From: Verrucomicrobiota bacterium
GTDB taxonomy: Bacteria; Verrucomicrobiota; Verrucomicrobiia; Chthoniobacterales; UBA10450
DNA: 46,067 nt
Direction: 5' to 3'
Assembly (NCBI GenBank): GCA_003219465.1
Contig: QHOX01000164.1
Location: forward strand, 1-46,067
A model generated the notes under the pieces. That model did not search any database. It was not told the origin of the DNA and saw nothing but the letters and a program-made list of their open reading frames with translations. Positions 42,353 to 46,067 of this stretch are shown piece after piece (the stretch's first letter is position 1; each line of letters opens with the position of its first letter). Both the position numbers and the translations under genes were made by a program.

Positions 42353-43288
42353 TCAGATCTGATCCGGATGGGTCAGTTCGACGAAAACGTCCTCGAGCGT
42401 TCCGCGGCGCTGAGTGAGCTCGCGCACGGCCCAGTGGCGTTCAACAGCGAGCCGGAAAACCTCCTCGCGTACATCCGAACCAGATTCGACTCGCAACGAG
42501 AACCGCTTCCAATCGTCCTCACCATCGGTGACTACATCTCGGACTCCCTGAATCTTCTTTAGTTCGTCTGCGCCATTGTCGTTTCCGACGTTTGCCTCAA
42601 GCTCTACACCGCCGGCTTGTCTAATTTTCCCGAGCAAGTTTTCCGGCGTATCGCACGCTTCGATTCGCCCTTTGTGAATGATGATTACCCGGCTGCATGT
42701 CATCTCCACCTCGGGCAGGATATGGGTGGAAAGCAAAATCGTGTGCTGCCTGCCCAGATTCTTAATTAACTCCCGCACCTGCCGGATTTGATTCGGGTCG
42801 AGACCGATCGTGGGTTCGTCGAGAATGAGAAGGTCGGGTTCCGCTAGTAGAGCGTCGGCCAGACCGACGCGCTGGCGATAGCCTTTGGATAAAGTGCCAA
42901 TGAGCTTTCGTTCGACATCCTTCAGACCACAAAGTTCCCTCACATCGGCAACACGCTCTGAAATGCGGCGATGCGGCACGCCCTTGAGCGACGCGCGATA
43001 ATTCAGGTATTCCGTCACACGCATGTCGCTATAGAGCGGAACATTTTCCGGCATATAGCCGAGGTGCGCGCGCGCCTGAAGCGATTGTTCAAAAACGTCG
43101 AATCCGGCGATGCTCGCGCGGCCGGAAGTCGGCGGCATGAAGCCCGCCAGGATGCGCATGGTCGTGGTTTTGCCGGCACCGTTCGGTCCGAGGAATCCCA
43201 TGATTTCGCCCTGGCTAACCTCGAAATTCAAATCCTGAATGGCAGCCTGACCAGCGTAACGTTTAGTCAAATTCTCAACCTTGATCAT
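42353..43288 (-). CDS. ABC transporter ATP-binding protein
   Basis: The 311-residue ATPase has Walker A GPNGAGKTTTMRIL (about 35-48), the Q-loop GYMPENVPLY, the ABC signature LSKGYRQRVGLADAL, Walker B LLILDEPTIGLDP and the H-loop LLSTHILPEVE. The C-terminal 90 residues form the extension seen in GldA/ABC-2 exporters. It powers the GldF-like permease and is the first gene of the four-gene operon; a protease gene in the same orientation ends 51 nt upstream. Confidence 0.95.
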   Translation of the reverse strand: MIKVENLTKRYAGQAAIQDLNFEVSQGEIMGFLGPNGAGKTTTMRILAGFMPPTSGRASIAGFDVFEQSLQARAHLGYMPENVPLYSDMRVTEYLNYRASLKGVPHRRISERVADVRELCGLKDVERKLIGTLSKGYRQRVGLADALLAEPDLLILDEPTIGLDPNQIRQVRELIKNLGRQHTILLSTHILPEVEMTCSRVIIIHKGRIEACDTPENLLGKIRQAGGVELEANVGNDNGADELKKIQGVRDVVTDGEDDWKRFSLRVESGSDVREEVFRLAVERHWAVRELTQRRGTLEDVFVELTHPDQI

Positions 43289-43339
43289 TGTGCGACACTT
43301 CGATGAGACAACCGAACCGCGATTGCGTTGCCAATTTTT

Positions 43340-44665
43340 TTATCGCGCTTTGAGAGTCAAGGCGGCGAGCTCATGATTCTCCCCACGCGCACGGATTATG
43401 CCGATCGTAAACTCCACGTTTGCGCCGCTCTCGACCGTTCGCAGCACCTCGTCGACCTGTCTCACAGACGAGACCGTCGATTTGTTAACGCGATATAGGA
43501 CCATTCCGCGCTTAATCCCGGCGTCGTCTGCCGGACTGTCGGGTTCCACCGCGGTAATCAAAACGCCACGGCCTCGCAGATAACCGAGCGCATCGCTCAA
43601 TTCCGAAGTTAAGTCCTGAAGCTGGATTCCGAATAATTTCTCGATGCGGCCACTGCTGGGCTCGGCAGGTTCAGGCGAGCCTTTAAGTTTGCCCTGCTTC
43701 ATCGCTACTTCCTTGAAGCGATTGACGCTGTCACGCACAACATTGGCCGGAATGGCGAAACCGAGTCCCTGGGTGGGAACGCCTTGTGGTGTAAACGCCA
43801 TTTTTGCCGAGGCGATACCGACCAGCCGGCCCGAAAGATCGATAACCGGCCCGCCGCTGTTGCCGGGATTGATTGCGGCATCCGTCTGCACCAAGTCCTT
43901 ATACTCGGTTTCATCAACGGTGATGTTCCGTTTGACCGCGCTCAGCACGCCCCGGCTGATTGAGCTGCCGTATCCAACAGCATTGCCCACCACCATCACT
44001 GTTTGACCGAGCAGGTTCGGAGAGATATTGTCGAGATTGATGAAGGGGAAATCGGTTTGCGCGTCGATTTTGATAAAGGCCAAATCGGTCTTGTCGTCGC
44101 CCGCAATGTAATGCGCGCGGTAGGTTTTCCCGTCGTTAGTGGTTACGTGAATCTTCAGGTCCGCAGCGCGCTCCACCACGTGCTGATTCGTCACGATATA
44201 ACCCGCCGCGTCGATGATGAACCCGGAGCCGAGACTCTGCAGGGTTTGGCGGATTTCGCGGGGCCGAAATCGGTTATAGCCGAAGAATTGCGCGTAAAAA
44301 TCGTCGAATGGATCGCGCACCGTGCGTCGAACCACGCGCTCTGTATTGATATTCACCACCGCAGGCAGCACTTTCGCGACCGCCAAAACAGCTGGCTCCG
44401 AAGCCGGGTCGGCCTGGGCGAAACATAGCGTTGATTGCACAACCACCAGCAGTGCAAGAATCAACGTAGCGATTGCGCGTCTGGGGAGCGCACGCTTGCA
44501 GCGTGCTGGTTTCGGCGTCGCGCCGAAACAATCTTTCCTTTGAATTCCGCCCGCAGTGAACGGCCCTGCAGTGCGAGGAAAGTTCGCGATCGCAAGGACG
44601 CGCTCGCTCCCGAAGGGGCGGGACGAGACGCGTGCGCGCCCCAGAGTTTCCGATGCCACCCTCAT
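43340..44665 (-). CDS. HtrA/DegP-type serine protease with PDZ domain
   Basis: The 441-residue protein carries a trypsin-like domain with His162 (TNQHVV), Asp194 (DKTDLAFIKI) and Ser270 (NPGNSGGPVI), followed by one PDZ domain (about 345-435, RGRGVLITAVEPDSPADDAG). A signal-peptide core lies at about 64-84 (AIATLILALLVVVQSTLCFA). HtrA proteases degrade or refold damaged envelope proteins. The first 63 residues are odd: they are translated from short palindromic repeats (44490-44529 and nearby) and contain no family similarity. No better ATG or GTG exists before the signal core, while the ATG at 44665 overlaps the upstream stop (ATGA), so I keep it; the true start is uncertain. Confidence 0.88.
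   Translation of the reverse strand: MRVASETLGRARVSSRPFGSERVLAIANFPRTAGPFTAGGIQRKDCFGATPKPARCKRALPRRAIATLILALLVVVQSTLCFAQADPASEPAVLAVAKVLPAVVNINTERVVRRTVRDPFDDFYAQFFGYNRFRPREIRQTLQSLGSGFIIDAAGYIVTNQHVVERAADLKIHVTTNDGKTYRAHYIAGDDKTDLAFIKIDAQTDFPFINLDNISPNLLGQTVMVVGNAVGYGSSISRGVLSAVKRNITVDETEYKDLVQTDAAINPGNSGGPVIDLSGRLVGIASAKMAFTPQGVPTQGLGFAIPANVVRDSVNRFKEVAMKQGKLKGSPEPAEPSSGRIEKLFGIQLQDLTSELSDALGYLRGRGVLITAVEPDSPADDAGIKRGMVLYRVNKSTVSSVRQVDEVLRTVESGANVEFTIGIIRARGENHELAALTLKAR
44490..44529. repeat. Tandem palindromic repeats inside the htrA 5' end
   Basis: Two perfect hairpins lie side by side: arms 44490-44496 and 44500-44506 (GCACGCT / AGCGTGC, loop TGC), and arms 44509-44517 and 44521-44529 (GTTTCGGCG / CGCCGAAAC, loop TCG). 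They are REP-like and are translated as part of the unusual N-terminal extension of the protease. Confidence 0.6.
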
Positions 44666-45180
44666 AATTGCTTCACGATTTGTGCAGGAATTAGCTCGCG
44701 CAACTCGGGATGGGCCTCGGCGATTCGCATCAGATCGAGTTCATCCTTTTTCCGTTTCGTCGGTCTGCGTTGATTGTCCTGCCAGGCCCAGACTTTGCCA
44801 CGAACAACATTTTCCACACTGGCCACCGGGATTAGTACGCCAAGAACTTCTTGCTGAGTCAGATTCGCAAGGAATTCCTGATAACGTGGATCAGTTGTAA
44901 ATTGAACATTGAGTTTACTACCGGGACGCTGCGCATTCATGGAATGTTCGAATCGCTTCACGCGAAACCCGACGGCTTTAAGTTCGCGTTCGATCTGTTC
45001 GAGATTCGCTGCAACGACCACAACATCGACATCCGTCGTGTAAACCGGTTCGACAAAACAATTCACCGCCAGGCCACCGATCAAACACCAAGGTTTATAA
45101 CGGTTTAGCACGGCCACGACTTCGGCGAAATCGCTCGCCCCGCCGTTGGTTACCGATTCGTAGATTTCAGTCGCAGTCAT
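44662..45180 (-). CDS. Nucleotidyltransferase-fold protein
   Basis: The 172-residue protein has the minimal nucleotidyltransferase core: a GG motif (LIGGLAVNCFVEPVYTTDVD, about 34-53) with two aspartates in TTDVDVVV, and a helical C-terminal half. It resembles the AbiEii/AbiGii-type or related nucleotidyltransferase families, whose roles range from toxins to RNA or protein modification; no antitoxin gene is adjacent, so a toxin role is only one option. The ATG at 45180 is preferred over an upstream TTG because AGGAG (45186-45190) is 5 nt away. Its stop overlaps the start of the HtrA gene by 4 nt. Confidence 0.7.
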   Translation of the reverse strand: MTATEIYESVTNGGASDFAEVVAVLNRYKPWCLIGGLAVNCFVEPVYTTDVDVVVVAANLEQIERELKAVGFRVKRFEHSMNAQRPGSKLNVQFTTDPRYQEFLANLTQQEVLGVLIPVASVENVVRGKVWAWQDNQRRPTKRKKDELDLMRIAEAHPELRELIPAQIVKQL

Positions 45181-45196
45181 TTCCGCTCCTAACAAT

Positions 45197-45216
45197 CGCA
45201 GACAGGATTGTCTGCG
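45197..45216. repeat. Short perfect hairpin in the divergent gap
   Basis: CGCAGACA (45197-45204) and TGTCTGCG (45209-45216) form an 8-bp stem with loop GGAT. It lies between the nucleotidyltransferase and the divergent sucA gene and may be another small dispersed repeat or a regulatory hairpin; no T-tract follows on either strand. Confidence 0.45.
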
Positions 45217-45270
45217 TCACGCGGCACTGTCAACTTGCCGCACGGGCTGATCGTCGGACATTAACCTGTT

Positions 45271-45867
45271 ATGCGCACATCCATTAACGCTCGCGCAAAC
45301 CTGAACTTGATCGAGGAGAATTATCGGCGGTGGCAGGAGAACCCTGACTCCGTAGATGCAGGATGGTCTGCCTTCTTTGAAGGATTCGAGTTAGGGAATC
45401 TGCCGCAGCAAAACGGGGCAACGGCAGCCGAGGCTGAGGCCCGCGAAGCAGCATTGCAGACGCGCGTTGATGGTCTCGTCTATGCGTATTGCTCGCTCGG
45501 TCACACGATCGCGCGGGTGGACCCGTTGGCAGAAACGCGGCCCACAAATCGGTTGCTGAGTCTAAAGGAGTTCGGCTTCAGCGAATCAGATCTCGATCTT
45601 CGGGTTTCATCGAAGTTCTTCCTAGACAATCGGTCGATGACGTTGCGCGAAATGGTCGCCGGTCTGGAGAGAATTTATGCCGATTCGATCGGCTCGGAGT
45701 TCATGCATATTCAGGACCCACGCGTCCGCAAATGGATCCGGCAGCGACTGGAAACACGTCCGCACAAACATTCAACGCTTCGTGCGGTGCAAGTCGCACT
45801 GTTGCGGGCGCTGCTCGAAGCCGAGTCGTTCGAGATTTTTCTGCATACCCGCTACGTCGGACAATAA
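45271..45867 (+). CDS. sucA: 2-oxoglutarate dehydrogenase E1 component, N-terminal part before a frameshift
   Basis: The 198-residue frame is the start of the thiamine-diphosphate dependent E1 subunit that decarboxylates 2-oxoglutarate in the citric acid cycle. The N-terminal E1o domain is recognisable by [36 protein letters not shown], and [18 protein letters not shown]. It stops at FLHTRYVGQ, exactly where homologues continue with KRFSLEGAE. An extra T at 45865 changes the frame; the next frame continues the protein to the window edge. The start at 45271 lacks a clear Shine-Dalgarno but matches the family N-terminus. Confidence 0.85.
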   Translation: MRTSINARANLNLIEENYRRWQENPDSVDAGWSAFFEGFELGNLPQQNGATAAEAEAREAALQTRVDGLVYAYCSLGHTIARVDPLAETRPTNRLLSLKEFGFSESDLDLRVSSKFFLDNRSMTLREMVAGLERIYADSIGSEFMHIQDPRVRKWIRQRLETRPHKHSTLRAVQVALLRALLEAESFEIFLHTRYVGQ

Positions 45868-46067
45868 ACGCTTCTCGTTACAGGGAGCGGAAACGCTGAT
45901 GGTCGCTCTGGAAACAATCCTCCACAAATGCCCGGACGGCGGCGTCGAGGAGATTTGCATGGGCATGGCGCATCGTGGACGGCTCAACGTCCTTGCGAAT
46001 TTTCTGCGGAAATCGCTCAAGGTCATCTTCACCGAGTTTAGCGAGAATTACATTCCTGATTTGGTCG
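45866..46067 (+). CDS. sucA: 2-oxoglutarate dehydrogenase E1 component, continuation in the next frame (partial)
   Basis: From 45866 the reading frame one base later gives [16 protein letters not shown], then [20 protein letters not shown] and [11 protein letters not shown], which is the conserved thiamine-diphosphate domain of E1o with the [11 protein letters not shown] signature. It is open to the window end. Together with the preceding fragment it makes a normal gene once the T at 45865 is removed, so the pair is either a recent mutation or a sequence error. Confidence 0.85.

Noticed and set aside
44662-45180. AbiE-type toxin-antitoxin system
   Set aside because: The nucleotidyltransferase core is present, but no antitoxin gene is adjacent; the overlapping neighbour is a protease.
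1-46067. CRISPR array, prophage, integron, tRNA or rRNA genes
   Set aside because: No regular repeat-spacer pattern, integrase, phage structural gene, cloverleaf or rRNA segment was recognised by eye; a tRNAscan or Infernal run would be needed to exclude small RNAs.

Overview
The window looks like chromosome from a Verrucomicrobiota-type bacterium, possibly near the soil Chthoniobacterales. This placement is inferred from the order of the division and cell-wall genes, a fused murC-murB, a meso-diaminopimelate type MurE, a Gld-like ABC export cluster with a DUF4340 protein, many secreted repeat proteins, and scattered short palindromic repeats. No rRNA, tRNA, CRISPR array, integrase or transposase gene was recognised.

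Region 1 (1-6060): a truncated secreted M20-family protein with altered metal-site residues, a secreted lipase-like alpha/beta hydrolase, a MocR (GntR/aminotransferase) regulator, and a divergent secreted HAF-repeat protein. Region 2 (6548-14508): a group of exported beta-rich proteins (a 14-repeat Kelch-like protein, two tandemly duplicated small PKD-domain proteins, a frameshifted FG-GAP/VCBS protein) around an OmpR-type two-component system. Two of the exported genes have GTTACC-like direct repeats at an 11-bp period upstream, so the neighbouring regulator may control them. Region 3 (14626-18273): a family B DNA polymerase with degenerate exonuclease motifs, divergent from a secreted M20D amidohydrolase.

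Region 4 (18387-37490, minus strand) is a nearly complete dcw cluster in the order mraZ, rsmH, ftsL, ftsI, murE, murF, mraY, murD, a LysM membrane protein, ftsW, murG, murC-murB fusion, ddl, ftsQ, ftsA, ftsZ. Most junctions are 4-nt overlaps or very short gaps, so it is probably one transcription unit. It makes UDP-MurNAc-pentapeptide and lipid II (MurB to MurG, Ddl, MraY) and the septal machinery (FtsL, Q, W, I, A, Z). Four 10-bp-period AAGTGG/AGGTGG repeats just upstream of mraZ look like a MraZ operator.

Region 5 (37671-46067): a small secreted hypothetical protein; a four-gene ABC export operon (ATPase, permease, GldG-like protein, DUF4340 protein); a nucleotidyltransferase-like gene overlapping an HtrA/DegP-type protease gene; and the 5' part of the 2-oxoglutarate dehydrogenase E1 gene, broken by a single-base frameshift. 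The most interesting points are the MraZ operator, the candidate two-component regulon, the exonuclease-degenerate PolB, the altered T7 loop of FtsZ, the LysM gene inside dcw, and palindromic repeats captured inside reading frames (ddl 3' end, htrA 5' end, polB 5' end).
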